A DNA stretch of 64,000 nt. Origin: Yersinia vastinensis. GTDB lineage: Bacteria; Pseudomonadota; Gammaproteobacteria; Enterobacterales; Enterobacteriaceae. A model generated the notes under the pieces. It was not told the origin of the DNA and made no database searches. It was given only the letters and a program-made list of their open reading frames with translations. Position 1 is the stretch's first letter. Every line of letters begins with the position of its first letter. The stretch spans positions 62,001 through 126,000 of the forward strand of contig NZ_CACVAF010000008.1 in NCBI RefSeq assembly GCF_902726565.1, read 5' to 3'. Made by a program: the position numbers and the translations under genes. Below are positions 37,334 to 46,170 of the stretch, one piece after another.

Positions 37334-37933
37334 ATGACGCTTTATGATATTAAACCGCGATTTCAGGCGCTGTTGCGCCCGTGTTTGGTTTGGTTATATC
37401 AGCGAGGGATTACAGCTAATCAGGTCACATCATTTACCCTGATAGCTTCATTGGGGGTTGGCTGCTTAATGATGTTATATCCCTCGCGGATAATATTTGC
37501 CCTACTGCCAGTGTTTTTGTTTATCCGCATGGCACTGAATGCCATCGACGGCATGCTGGCTCGGGAATTTAACCAACAGTCGTCATTGGGGGCTTTATTG
37601 AATGAAATCGGCGACGTTGTCTCCGATATTGCGTTATATCTGCCATTCGCTTTACTGCCTTTGGCTCGCCCAGAACTGGTCATATTGGCAGTGTTTTTAG
37701 CCTTACTGAGTGAGTTTTGTGGCGTGATGGCGCAAACCTTGGAGCGGCCAAGGGGGTATCAGGGGCCGATGGGGAAAAGCGACCGTGCATTGTTGTTCGG
37801 GGCTTATGGGTTGGCTATTGCCGTATGGCCGGGGTCATTGGCGTATTCCGGGTGGTTATTTGCTTTTGCATCGCTGTTATTGCTGTGGACCTGCGTGAAT
37901 CGCTGCCGGGCCGCGCTAAAGCCAGAGGCATAA
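37334..37933 (+). CDS. ynbA: YnbA-like CDP-alcohol phosphatidyltransferase
   Basis: Inner-membrane protein of 199 residues in the CDP-alcohol phosphatidyltransferase superfamily (PgsA, PssA, PI synthase). The family site, usually D-x2-DG-x2-AR-x8-G-x3-D-x3-D, reads N69, D72, G73, A76, R77, G86, N90, D94. So the first and third aspartates are asparagines, while the second and fourth (the catalytic base) remain. As I recall E. coli YnbA shows the same change. About five membrane segments are visible. It is the first gene of a six-gene operon, with ynbB starting 1 bp after its stop. The alcohol substrate is unknown. Confidence 0.88.
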   Translation: MTLYDIKPRFQALLRPCLVWLYQRGITANQVTSFTLIASLGVGCLMMLYPSRIIFALLPVFLFIRMALNAIDGMLAREFNQQSSLGALLNEIGDVVSDIALYLPFALLPLARPELVILAVFLALLSEFCGVMAQTLERPRGYQGPMGKSDRALLFGAYGLAIAVWPGSLAYSGWLFAFASLLLLWTCVNRCRAALKPEA

Positions 37934-37934
37934 T

Positions 37935-38855
37935 ATGAACACAACGCTTGCTATCAGCTTGTCCGTTATTTTTGCTCTCTTGGCACTTGCCAGTGCCATT
38001 ATGCTGGTATTGATATGGCGCTATCCGCAAAAGGACTGGTTGGAATTACGCCAACGCATCACTAGTTGGTGGCTGATCATCATTGTTTTTGCTGTGGCGA
38101 TGGTTAGCCCGAAATGGCTGTCGTTGGTTATCTTTGGCTTCATTAGTTTTCTGGCCCTCAAAGAGTTCCTGACACTTATTTCAACCCGCCGTTCTGACAA
38201 TATTCCTCTGCTATGGATGTATCTCGCTATCCCTATTCATTATTTATGGATTGGCATGGGCTGGTACGGCATGTTCGTTATTTTTATTCCGATCTATGCC
38301 TTTTTATTCCTGCCGGTGCGTATGGTGCTGATTGGTGATACCAAGGGCTTCCTGCATGCGGCGGCGAACATGCATTGGGGCTTGATGACCACAGTTTTTG
38401 CTCTAAGTCATGTGGCATTTTTGATGGTCTTGCCTGGCGGCATTGGTGGGCAAGGAGCACTGTTAGTGGTCTTCTTGGTGGCGCTAACTGAACTCAATGA
38501 TATTGCTCAATACTTATGGGGAAAGTCATTAGGCCGCATTAAAGTTACTCCGAGAGTTAGTCCAAATAAGACGTTGGCGGGTTTATTGGGTGGTGTGGCA
38601 ACGACCATGCTTTTAGCGGGGATTTTGGGGCCTTTATTAACCCCGATGAACTTTACTTTCTCACTGTTGACCGGATTACTGATTGGTTTTACCGGATTTT
38701 GCGGTGATGTGGTGATGTCGGCGGTTAAACGAGATCTTGGGGTGAAAGATTCAGGCAAATTACTCCCCGGTCATGGCGGCATTCTCGACCGGCTTGACTC
38801 TCTAATCTACACCGCGCCACTGTTCTTTCATTTTATTCGCTATTTTTATTATTGA
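37935..38855 (+). CDS. ynbB: YnbB-like CDP-diacylglycerol synthase (CdsA family)
   Basis: Inner-membrane protein of 306 residues with about eight hydrophobic segments. The phosphatidate cytidylyltransferase signature is complete at 262-288: SAVKRDLGVKDSGKLLPGHG followed by GILDRLD. It should make CDP-diacylglycerol from CTP and phosphatidate, the donor used by YnbA. GAGG lies 6 nt before ATG 37935. It is a paralogue of the housekeeping CdsA, which is encoded elsewhere. Confidence 0.9.
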   Translation: MNTTLAISLSVIFALLALASAIMLVLIWRYPQKDWLELRQRITSWWLIIIVFAVAMVSPKWLSLVIFGFISFLALKEFLTLISTRRSDNIPLLWMYLAIPIHYLWIGMGWYGMFVIFIPIYAFLFLPVRMVLIGDTKGFLHAAANMHWGLMTTVFALSHVAFLMVLPGGIGGQGALLVVFLVALTELNDIAQYLWGKSLGRIKVTPRVSPNKTLAGLLGGVATTMLLAGILGPLLTPMNFTFSLLTGLLIGFTGFCGDVVMSAVKRDLGVKDSGKLLPGHGGILDRLDSLIYTAPLFFHFIRYFYY

Positions 38856-38864
38856 GGGCTGGCC

Positions 38865-39503
38865 GTGAACCGACTGTTGCGCTGGATTTTTACGTTGTGT
38901 GTCGCGTATCCGGTGGTACTGGTATGGCTGGGTGTGTCTGTTTGGCAGCGAAAACAGCTACCGCTCAAAGGGCCGGCCATTGTGGTGGCAAATCATAATA
39001 GCCATTTGGATATCTTGACGCTGTTTACCTTATTCCCCTTATCAACCCTGTCGCAGGTTCACCCCGTCGCGGCCGCCGACTACTTCCTGCGTAACCGTGC
39101 TATCGCTTGGTTTGCAACCAAAGTGATTGGCATTATTCCGGTAGCCCGGGGTGGGGCAGGCAAGGGCAGTGACCCGCTGGCAGGCTGCATTGACGCGCTG
39201 TCTAATAATAAAATTGTGATCTTGTTCCCTGAGGGGACACGCGGCGAGCCGGAAAAATTCTCCGCGTTCAAATCGGGTTTGTGGTATTTGAGCCGCCAAT
39301 TTCCCACTACGCCAATCACTGCGGTGTATATGCATGGGCTGGGGCGAGCGATGGGTAAAGGGCAACGAATCCCGGTGCCCTTTTTTATTGATATCTATGT
39401 TGATAAACCTTTCTATTTTCATGATGACAAACAGACATTCCGAGCTGAATTACAGCAGCGGTTTCTCACCCTGCAACAACGCGCAACAAGGAAAATTCCG
39501 TGA
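38865..39503 (+). CDS. PlsC-like 1-acylglycerophosphate acyltransferase
   Basis: Acyltransferase of 212 residues with one N-terminal membrane segment (about 8-27). Motif I NHNSHLD (H44, D49) and motif III FPEGTRGEP (121-129) of the PlsC/LPLAT family are present. GTG 38865 is the start, 9 bp after ynbB; the stop overlaps the GTG of ynbC as GTGA. It could supply phosphatidate or acylate the operon's product. I do not recall this gene inside the E. coli ynbABCD set. Confidence 0.88.
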   Translation: MNRLLRWIFTLCVAYPVVLVWLGVSVWQRKQLPLKGPAIVVANHNSHLDILTLFTLFPLSTLSQVHPVAAADYFLRNRAIAWFATKVIGIIPVARGGAGKGSDPLAGCIDALSNNKIVILFPEGTRGEPEKFSAFKSGLWYLSRQFPTTPITAVYMHGLGRAMGKGQRIPVPFFIDIYVDKPFYFHDDKQTFRAELQQRFLTLQQRATRKIP

Positions 39504-41263
39504 CTCAAGGACATCGTATTGCTCAGGAACTCACCTTTACGACTAGTGATAATGTTCCGCTCTTCTACCGCTGTTGGCCAGCGCAAAATAGCCCGACCAA
39601 GCGGGTAATTGTGTTGTTTCACCGTGGTCATGAGCATTCAGGGCGTTTGCAGCACATTGTTGATGAGTTGATGCTGCCTGATGTGACATTTTATGCTTGG
39701 GATGCCAGAGGACATGGCAAATCACCGGGAGATCGTGGTTACAGCCCCAGCTTGGCGCGGTCAGTGCAAGATGTTGATGAGTTTGTCCGCTTTGCCGCAG
39801 TAGAAAGCCAAGTGTCAATGCACGATATTATGGTGGTAGCACAAAGTGTGGGAGCAGTGCTGGTCTCGACGTGGGTGCATGACTATGCGCCGAAAATTCG
39901 CGGAATGATTCTGGCTTCACCAGCATTTAAAGTAAAATTGTATGTGCCATTTGCTCGGCCAGGGTTGACTCTGATGCACCGTTTTCGCGGTCTGTTTTAC
40001 GTCAAGTCCTATGTTAAAGGCAAATTTTTGACCCACGATGCCCAGCGTGTCGCCAGCTTTGATAGCGATCCGCTGGTTAGCCGACCCATTGCGGTTAACA
40101 TCCTGCTAGATCTCTACCGCGCCGCCGAGCGAATTGTACAAGACGCCGCTGCTATCACATTACCAACCCAATTACTGATTTCCGGGGATGATTTTGTGGT
40201 TCATCGCGCACCGCAACAGAGATTTTATCAACGCCTTCGCAGCCCGGTAAAAGAGCAGCACATATTGCCTGGCTTCTATCACGACACTTTGGGTGAAAAA
40301 GATCGTCAATTGGCCTTTGATAAAATGCGCATTTTTATTGAGCGCCTGTATACCGAAACGCTGCCCACTCACCATTACCGTTATGAAGACCGCTGGAGTG
40401 CCAGTGCGGATAGCTATCGCGCATTACAAGTGCCGCTAAAATCCTATTCAGCTGAAGGGTTGTATTACCGCACATTACGTTATGGCATGAAGACGCTAGG
40501 TAGCAGCGCCACTGGCGTCCGGTTAGGGTTCGAGACTGGTTTTGACTCTGGTAGTACGCTGGATTATGTCTATCGTAACCAGCCGGAGGGCAAGAATACT
40601 CTCGGAAAATATATCGACCAACAATATCTCAATAGCATTGGCTGGCGGGGTATTCGTATGCGTAAAGTTCACTTGCAGCAAACCATACAAATGGCGCTTA
40701 TGCGGTTACGTGAACAAGGGATGCCACTGCGCATTGTCGATATTGCTGCAGGCCATGGTCGCTATGTGTTGGATGCTCTCACGAATCAGCCTGATGTTGA
40801 GCAAATTTTGCTACGTGATTACAGCGAACTGAATGTTGAAAAAGGGCAGGCAATGATTGCCCAGCGTAATTTGACTGAGATTGCCCGTTTTGAAAAAGGT
40901 GATGCTTTTGATCGGGATGATCTGGCGAGTTTGACACCCAATCCAACCCTCGCCATTGTTTCTGGTTTATATGAGCTATTCCCGCAAAATGAGATGATTG
41001 AGGCGTCATTGGCTGGACTGGCCGCGGCAGTTCCTCCCGGAGGTGTGCTGGTCTACACCGGGCAACCATGGCATCCACAGCTTAAAATGATTGCGCGCGC
41101 ATTGACCAGCCATCAAGGGGGGCAGCCGTGGGTGATGCGGGTGCGTAGTCAAGGGGAGATGGATGCTCTTGTCGAACAGGCCGGCTTTGATAAATGTCAT
41201 CAACTGATTGATGAATGGGGTATTTTTACCGTGTCATTAGCGGTTCGTCGTGCCCATGACTGA
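39500..41263 (+). CDS. ynbC: YnbC-like alpha/beta hydrolase-methyltransferase fusion
   Basis: Cytoplasmic two-domain protein of 587 residues, the length of E. coli YnbC (585). Residues 10-285 form a monoglyceride-lipase-like hydrolase. The nucleophile is S116 in VAQSVGA, where the usual first Gly of GxSxG is Ala; D230 (SGDDF) and H261 (GFYHDT) complete the triad. Residues about 340-585 form a class I methyltransferase with the SAM motif IVDIAAGHGRYVL (412-424). It starts with GTG overlapping the acyltransferase stop. A hydrolase fused to a methyltransferase in a lipid operon suggests editing or capping of a lipid head group, but no reaction is known to me. Confidence 0.88.
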   Translation: MTQGHRIAQELTFTTSDNVPLFYRCWPAQNSPTKRVIVLFHRGHEHSGRLQHIVDELMLPDVTFYAWDARGHGKSPGDRGYSPSLARSVQDVDEFVRFAAVESQVSMHDIMVVAQSVGAVLVSTWVHDYAPKIRGMILASPAFKVKLYVPFARPGLTLMHRFRGLFYVKSYVKGKFLTHDAQRVASFDSDPLVSRPIAVNILLDLYRAAERIVQDAAAITLPTQLLISGDDFVVHRAPQQRFYQRLRSPVKEQHILPGFYHDTLGEKDRQLAFDKMRIFIERLYTETLPTHHYRYEDRWSASADSYRALQVPLKSYSAEGLYYRTLRYGMKTLGSSATGVRLGFETGFDSGSTLDYVYRNQPEGKNTLGKYIDQQYLNSIGWRGIRMRKVHLQQTIQMALMRLREQGMPLRIVDIAAGHGRYVLDALTNQPDVEQILLRDYSELNVEKGQAMIAQRNLTEIARFEKGDAFDRDDLASLTPNPTLAIVSGLYELFPQNEMIEASLAGLAAAVPPGGVLVYTGQPWHPQLKMIARALTSHQGGQPWVMRVRSQGEMDALVEQAGFDKCHQLIDEWGIFTVSLAVRRAHD

Positions 41264-42575
41264 GGTTAACGGTGTGGCTCGCCGTCGGCAAGTCTGGCGG
41301 CGAGCTGTGCTATGGCTGTTGTTACTGGGGCCGCTATTCTTTATCAGTTACGGCCAGACCAACCATTTCACGGCCAGCCGCATTGGGGTAGGCAGTGTAG
41401 TGTTTGGGTGGGAGCACTATATTCCTTTTTTGCCTTGGACAATAGTGCCCTATTGGAGCATTGATCTGCTCTATGGCTTGTCATTGTTCATCTGTACTTC
41501 GCTACGAGAGCAAACTCGTCATGCATGGCGTTTGGTGATGGCATCGTTGGTGGCTTGCCTCGGTTTTCTGTTATTTCCACTTAAGTTCAGTTTTGTACGG
41601 CCCATCACTGACGGACCCTTCGGTTGGTTGTTTCAACAGTTGGAACTGTTTGATTTACCATACAATCAGGCCCCTTCATTGCATATTATGCTGGCTTGGT
41701 TGTTATGGTTGCGCTTCTGGCCACACTGCCAAGGGATTTTACGTTGGTTAATGAGTGGTTGGTTTGTCTTGATTGCAATATCCGTTTTGACCACTTGGCA
41801 GCATCATGTGATTGATATTGTTACCGGGTTAGCCGTGGGCGTGGTTGTCAGCTATCTGATCCCAATAAATAGCAGTTGGTGCTGGCAACGCCCGTGCCAT
41901 TCATCACTGAAATTAGCACGTTGGTATGGCGGTGGTGCGTTACTGGTGGGCGGGGCTGCATTGTGGCTGGGAAATGGCTGGTCAATATTGGGGTGGCCCG
42001 CGTTGGCGTTACTTGCGGTGGCCGTTGGGTATCGCAGTTGCGGGGCCGGGGTATTTCAAAAGCAGGAAAATGGCAGAATTTCACCGTCTGCCTACTTGCT
42101 ACTATGGCCTTATCGGCTGGGGGCGTGGCTCTCGATGTATGGGTTCACTCGCCAATTACCTTCAGCAATAGAAGTCGCAGGGGGGGTATTTATCGGCAGT
42201 TACCCACGAGCACCTCTATTGCAGGCCAGCGTGTTGGATGTCACAGCGGAATTTAGCCGTAGCCGGCATAGCTTGAATCGACCCTATAAGTGCTGCCCGC
42301 TGATGGATTTGGTGGTGCCGAGCCAAGAGCAACTTGCACAGGCAGTCGATGCTCTTCATCAACTTCATCAACAGCATGGTACGGTTTTGGTCCATTGTGC
42401 GCTCGGTATGTCACGCAGTGCATTGGTGATTGCGGCATGGTTACTGGACAATAAATGGGCAGCGACGCCACTGGCGGCGGCAGAGTTGCTGCAACAAGTT
42501 CGCCCGCAAGTGGTATTGCAGCCACGGCATCTGCAGGCGCTTGCCCTATGGCAAAAAAGGAATATAGCATGCTAA
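41256..42575 (+). CDS. ynbD: YnbD-like PAP2-dual specificity phosphatase fusion
   Basis: Inner-membrane protein of 439 residues. The N-terminal half has several membrane segments and a PAP2-type site: APSLH (about 141-145) and TTWQHHVIDIVTG (about 181-193), as in inositolphosphotransferase/PAP2_3 enzymes. The C-terminal 140 residues are a cytoplasmic dual specificity phosphatase with VHCALGMSRS, catalytic Cys near 381. It resembles the PTPMT1 type that dephosphorylates phosphatidylglycerophosphate. ATG 41256 overlaps ynbC by 8 bp; GTG 41250 is an alternative. It could remove phosphate from the product of YnbA. Confidence 0.87.
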   Translation: MTEVNGVARRRQVWRRAVLWLLLLGPLFFISYGQTNHFTASRIGVGSVVFGWEHYIPFLPWTIVPYWSIDLLYGLSLFICTSLREQTRHAWRLVMASLVACLGFLLFPLKFSFVRPITDGPFGWLFQQLELFDLPYNQAPSLHIMLAWLLWLRFWPHCQGILRWLMSGWFVLIAISVLTTWQHHVIDIVTGLAVGVVVSYLIPINSSWCWQRPCHSSLKLARWYGGGALLVGGAALWLGNGWSILGWPALALLAVAVGYRSCGAGVFQKQENGRISPSAYLLLWPYRLGAWLSMYGFTRQLPSAIEVAGGVFIGSYPRAPLLQASVLDVTAEFSRSRHSLNRPYKCCPLMDLVVPSQEQLAQAVDALHQLHQQHGTVLVHCALGMSRSALVIAAWLLDNKWAATPLAAAELLQQVRPQVVLQPRHLQALALWQKRNIAC

Positions 42576-42970
42576 ATCATCCTGTAGCAGGGCAGGTTTT
42601 GACCATTCATCTTGCCAGTTGGCGCTATTTGGCTGCGCTGACGCTACCCCCCATTATATTTGCTTTATGGGGGGCGGAGAGTTGGGTTGCTGCACTGTTA
42701 TTGCTGCTTGCGGGCGTAACGCATTACTATTGCTGGCGTTTATGGCTAGATGAGCGTCTTTTTGCTTTGTTGTATACCTGCGAGCCACAAACAGAACATA
42801 TTGATGCTGCATTACAGCAACTTTGGGGTGAAAAATTAGCAGCAGGCCGCGCACTTGATTCACGCTGGAGGGGAGCGACTAAACTGTTGCGTCGTGCCAT
42901 AGGCAGCGCTCTATTATTGTGGTTGGTGATGGTGAGTGCGCCGTTGATTGATTTGGTTTTGGCTAGGTGA
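42569..42970 (+). CDS. Small membrane protein at the end of the ynb operon
   Basis: Unrecognised protein of 133 residues with hydrophobic segments at about 19-50 and 107-128, and a charged middle containing YTCEPQTEHIDAALQQLWGEKL. AAGGA lies 7 nt before ATG 42569, which is decisive; a longer in-frame extension has no ribosome-binding site and reads through the end of ynbD. The stop of ynbD overlaps its start, so it is translationally coupled to the lipid genes. Function unknown. Confidence 0.8.
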   Translation: MLNHPVAGQVLTIHLASWRYLAALTLPPIIFALWGAESWVAALLLLLAGVTHYYCWRLWLDERLFALLYTCEPQTEHIDAALQQLWGEKLAAGRALDSRWRGATKLLRRAIGSALLLWLVMVSAPLIDLVLAR

Positions 42971-42981
42971 CTTGGCGATAC

Positions 42982-43012
42982 AAAAAGAGACGGCACTATG
43001 ACGTACCGTCTC
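42982..43012 (-). terminator. Terminator between the ynb operon and the 30-residue gene
   Basis: Arms GAGACGG (42987-42993) and CCGTCTC (43006-43012), followed on the minus strand by five U (42982-42986). It mainly serves the minus-strand small gene; the plus-strand ynb operon ends 12 bp before it. Confidence 0.78.
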
Positions 43013-43040
43013 ATGTTATTGATTCAGTGAACTGAACAGG

Positions 43041-43133
43041 TTAGTTGTCTTTTTTCTTACCAAAAATCTTCAGTAAGGCGCCCACAGCACAACCAATCAC
43101 CACACCCAGAATAACCCATTCAGTAAATGACAT
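43041..43133 (-). CDS. 30-residue single-span membrane protein
   Basis: A short ORF starting ATG at 43133 and stopping at 43041. It encodes a protein beginning MSFTEWVILGVVIGCAVGAL and ending in Lys/Asp-rich KKKDN. One hydrophobic helix (about 6-23) with one Cys and a positive C-terminus fits a single-pass membrane peptide. AGGG lies 8 nt upstream, and a clear terminator follows. I know of no function. Confidence 0.68.
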   Translation of the reverse strand: MSFTEWVILGVVIGCAVGALLKIFGKKKDN

Positions 43134-43202
43134 AATCAAACCCTTTCATTTGTTTGGCCTGATTATATAAATTATTCTCGGCTTGTCCATGTCCGGTCAC
43201 CT

Positions 43203-44480
43203 TTACAATTTCGCCAGCATCTCTCGGGTGACAAGGACAATACCATTTTCCGAACGATAGAAACGGCGCGCATCTTCAGTTGCGTTTTCACCAATGACCA
43301 TTCCTTCAGGAAGGGTGCTGGCGCGATCAATAACACAGCGTTTCAATCGACAAGAGCGCCCTACATTGACGTCGGGCAGCAATACGCAGGAATCAATATT
43401 GCAAAATGAGTTCACACGAACTCTGGAAAACAACACGGAGTTGACCACTACGGATCCGGAGATAAAACAGCCACCAGAAACTAATGTATTCATGGTCATG
43501 CCGTGGCTGCCAGAACGGTCCTGAACAAATTTTGCCGGTGGTAATGGCTCGGCATAGGTACGTATCGGCCAATGAGAGTCATACATATCCAGTTCAGGGG
43601 TCACAGCCGCTTGATCGAGGTTTGCTTGCCAATAGGCATCTAATGTTCCGACATCACGCCAATAATCAGGGGCATCTGGCGAAGTAGAAACACAGGATAG
43701 CGAGAAGGGATGCGCCCAAACATGACCTTGTTCGGTGATTTTTGGCAAAATATCTTTGCCGAAATCGTGACTGCTGCTCTCATCAGCATGATCAATCTCA
43801 AGCAGGCCAAACAGGAATTCTGCATTAAACACATAAATCCCCATACTGGCCAGACTGCGGTCCGGTTTACCCGGTAGAGTTGGTGGGTCTTCGGGTTTTT
43901 CCCAGAACATTTTCACTTGTAAATCTTCGGAGACCTCCATTACACCGAAAGCCGTCGCTTCTTCCTTAGGGACTTCAATACAAGCCACCGTGCAGGCTGC
44001 GCCGCTTTCGACGTGATCCAGCAACATGCGCGAGTAATCCATCTTATAAATATGATCCCCTGCCAAAATCACGACATATTCAGCACGATAGCGGCGGATG
44101 ATATCTAGATTTTGAAACACGGCATCTGCCGTGCCGGTATACCAATGTTCCCGCCCTTGACGCTGTTGTGCGGGTAATAAATCAACAAATTCATTCATCT
44201 CTTCACTGAGAAATGACCAACCATGCTGAATATGTTGTACCAAGGTATGGGATTGATATTGCGTTATCACACCAATACGGCGAATGCCTGAATTAAGGCA
44301 ATTAGATAATGCGAAGTCGATAATGCGGTATTTCCCGCCGAAGTGAACGGCTGGTTTTGCTCGGACAGACGTAAGGTCTTTAAGGCGTGAGCCGCGGCCA
44401 CCTGCAAGAATCAGGGCCACAGCTTTGTTGGGAAGTTGTCTGGCCGACATGACTCTGTCGATATCGCCTGCTTTCCGCAT
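43203..44480 (-). CDS. glgC: Glucose-1-phosphate adenylyltransferase (stand-alone copy)
   Basis: ADP-glucose pyrophosphorylase of 425 residues, making ADP-glucose from glucose-1-phosphate and ATP for glycogen synthesis. Visible motifs are [24 protein letters not shown], the [13 protein letters not shown] [21 protein letters not shown] and the C-terminal beta-helix. ATG 44480 has a near-perfect AAGGAGT 5 nt upstream, so the longer in-frame start is rejected. No glgB, glgX, glgA or glgP is in the window, so this copy sits outside a glycogen operon. It is divergent from the phytase gene. Confidence 0.92.
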   Translation of the reverse strand: MRKAGDIDRVMSARQLPNKAVALILAGGRGSRLKDLTSVRAKPAVHFGGKYRIIDFALSNCLNSGIRRIGVITQYQSHTLVQHIQHGWSFLSEEMNEFVDLLPAQQRQGREHWYTGTADAVFQNLDIIRRYRAEYVVILAGDHIYKMDYSRMLLDHVESGAACTVACIEVPKEEATAFGVMEVSEDLQVKMFWEKPEDPPTLPGKPDRSLASMGIYVFNAEFLFGLLEIDHADESSSHDFGKDILPKITEQGHVWAHPFSLSCVSTSPDAPDYWRDVGTLDAYWQANLDQAAVTPELDMYDSHWPIRTYAEPLPPAKFVQDRSGSHGMTMNTLVSGGCFISGSVVVNSVLFSRVRVNSFCNIDSCVLLPDVNVGRSCRLKRCVIDRASTLPEGMVIGENATEDARRFYRSENGIVLVTREMLAKL

Positions 44481-44803
44481 GTCAGACTCCTTATGATTTA
44501 TTAATGTAATGACTGCCGGATTATGGGCTATCTCCATCAGCCCTAATACGCGAGATTTTGACCGGGAGTAAAACGGTCTGTGGCCTCCTTAAGTATAAAC
44601 ATTGTTAATTACATAATCGGCTAATTATCATTCTAACAATGAGAAGCGAATCATATTTAGCGCGTTCCAACACAAATTTTTTCGCCGCAGTCAGTATCAG
44701 TAGGCTAGGGCTGTTTATCGTTTTGTACATTGTGAGGTGAGGTATCGTCGACCATACTCGATAGGGCAAAAAATATTCGTAGTTTTAATAAGGATATAAA
44801 ATT
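44481..44803. promoter_or_regulatory. Divergent glgC-appA promoter region
   Basis: 323 bp carrying both promoters. A weak Fur-like patch (around 44620-44645) and one isolated TGTTTA (44714-44719) were noted but neither is a convincing site. No ORF. Confidence 0.45.
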
Positions 44804-46129
44804 ATGACAGTCGCAAAAAAGAGTTTGCGGTTATCCGCACTCACTTTGGTACTCGGTAGCTTTACTCTCAGTGCTGCACCGGTTGTCGCACCACCCACCG
44901 GTTACACTTTGGAGCGCGTAGTCATTTTGAGCCGTCACGGTGTTCGCTCTCCGACAAAACAAACACAGCTAATGAATGATGTTACCCCTGATAAGTGGCC
45001 GCAATGGCCTGTAAAAGCAGGGTATTTAACCCCCCGAGGCGCAGAATTGGTGACACTGATGGGGGGCTTTTATGGCGATTATTTCCGTCATCAAGGGTTG
45101 CTACCTATGGGGTGTCCAGCGGATGGGGCCATTTATGCACAAGCAGATGTTGACCAGCGCACTCGCTTAACGGGACAAGCCTTTTTAGATGGGATCGCGC
45201 CGGGGTGTGGCCTCACAGTACATTATCAGGCTGATTTGAAGAAAATTGACCCGCTATTTCATCCTGTTGAGGCCGGAGTCTGTCAGTTAGATTCAACCCA
45301 AACTCATAAAGCGGTTGAGGAGCGGTTGGGGGGGCCACTAAACACGTTGAGTCAGCGTTACGCGAAACCTTTTGCTCAGATGGGGGAGATATTGAATTTT
45401 TCTGCATCCCCTTACTGTCAGTCGCTACAACAAACAGGAAAAACTTGTGATTTCGCCACTTTCGCCGCTAATGAAATCACGGTAAATAAGGCAGGGACCA
45501 AAGTCTCACTGAGTGGCCCTTTGGCATTGTCATCAACGTTGGGTGAAATATTCCTGTTACAAAACTCACAAGCCATGCCTGATGTTGCCTGGCATAGACT
45601 CAATGGGGCAGAGAATTGGGCTTCACTATTATCGCTACATAATGTGCAATTTGATTTAATGGCTAAGACGCCTTACATCGCACGCCATAAAGGAACGCCG
45701 TTGCTGCAACAAATTGAGACAGCATTGCTGTTACAACGTGATGCTCAAGGGCAAAAACTGCCGTTATCACCACAAACTAAAGTACTTTTCCTCGGGGGAC
45801 ATGATACCAATATTGCTAATATTGCCGGAATGTTGGGGGCGAATTGGCAATTGCCGCAGCAACCTGATAATACTCCGCCAGGAGGGGGATTGGTATTTGA
45901 GCTATGGCAGAATCCTGATAATCATCAGCGTTATGTCGCGGTGAAAATGTTCTACCAAACGATGGATCAGTTAAGGCGTGCTGAAAAGTTAGACCTAAAA
46001 AATAATCCTGCAGGTATTGTTCCAATCACGGTTGAAGAGTGTGAAAATACGGGTGATAACAAACTGTGTCAACTTGAGACCTTCCAAAAGAAAGTGGCTA
46101 AAATGATTGAGCCAGCTTGCCATATTTAA
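44804..46129 (+). CDS. appA: Periplasmic histidine acid phytase AppA
   Basis: Secreted phosphatase of 441 residues that releases phosphate from phytate. A signal peptide ends near residue 24-30 (TLSAAPVVA). The catalytic motif SRHGVRSPTK has R44 and H45, and the proton donor motif is GGHDTNIAN near residue 330. Throughout, it is more like E. coli AppA (THKATQLM..DVTP region, DVDQRTRLTGQAF) and Yersinia phytases than like the glucose-1-phosphatase Agp. AAGGA lies about 10 nt before ATG 44804. Confidence 0.92.
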   Translation: MTVAKKSLRLSALTLVLGSFTLSAAPVVAPPTGYTLERVVILSRHGVRSPTKQTQLMNDVTPDKWPQWPVKAGYLTPRGAELVTLMGGFYGDYFRHQGLLPMGCPADGAIYAQADVDQRTRLTGQAFLDGIAPGCGLTVHYQADLKKIDPLFHPVEAGVCQLDSTQTHKAVEERLGGPLNTLSQRYAKPFAQMGEILNFSASPYCQSLQQTGKTCDFATFAANEITVNKAGTKVSLSGPLALSSTLGEIFLLQNSQAMPDVAWHRLNGAENWASLLSLHNVQFDLMAKTPYIARHKGTPLLQQIETALLLQRDAQGQKLPLSPQTKVLFLGGHDTNIANIAGMLGANWQLPQQPDNTPPGGGLVFELWQNPDNHQRYVAVKMFYQTMDQLRRAEKLDLKNNPAGIVPITVEECENTGDNKLCQLETFQKKVAKMIEPACHI

Positions 46130-46133
46130 CGTA

Positions 46134-46170
46134 AACTTATCCGGTGAGTATAATACCTACCGGATAAGTT
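46134..46170 (+). terminator. Terminator after appA
   Basis: Perfect 12-bp arms AACTTATCCGGT (46134-46145) and ACCGGATAAGTT (46159-46170), directly after the phytase stop, followed by a T-containing stretch AATCATTTCT. Confidence 0.75.

Noticed and set aside
44620..44645. Fur box between glgC and appA
   Set aside because: Only partial hexamer matches to the Fur consensus with wrong spacing.
44712..44732. PhoP box upstream of appA
   Set aside because: One TGTTTA is present but the second half-site at the 5-base spacing is TTGTAC, a poor match.
44804..46129. Glucose-1-phosphatase Agp
   Set aside because: The protein has RHGVRSPTK and follows AppA phytase along its length; Agp has RHNLRAP at this position.
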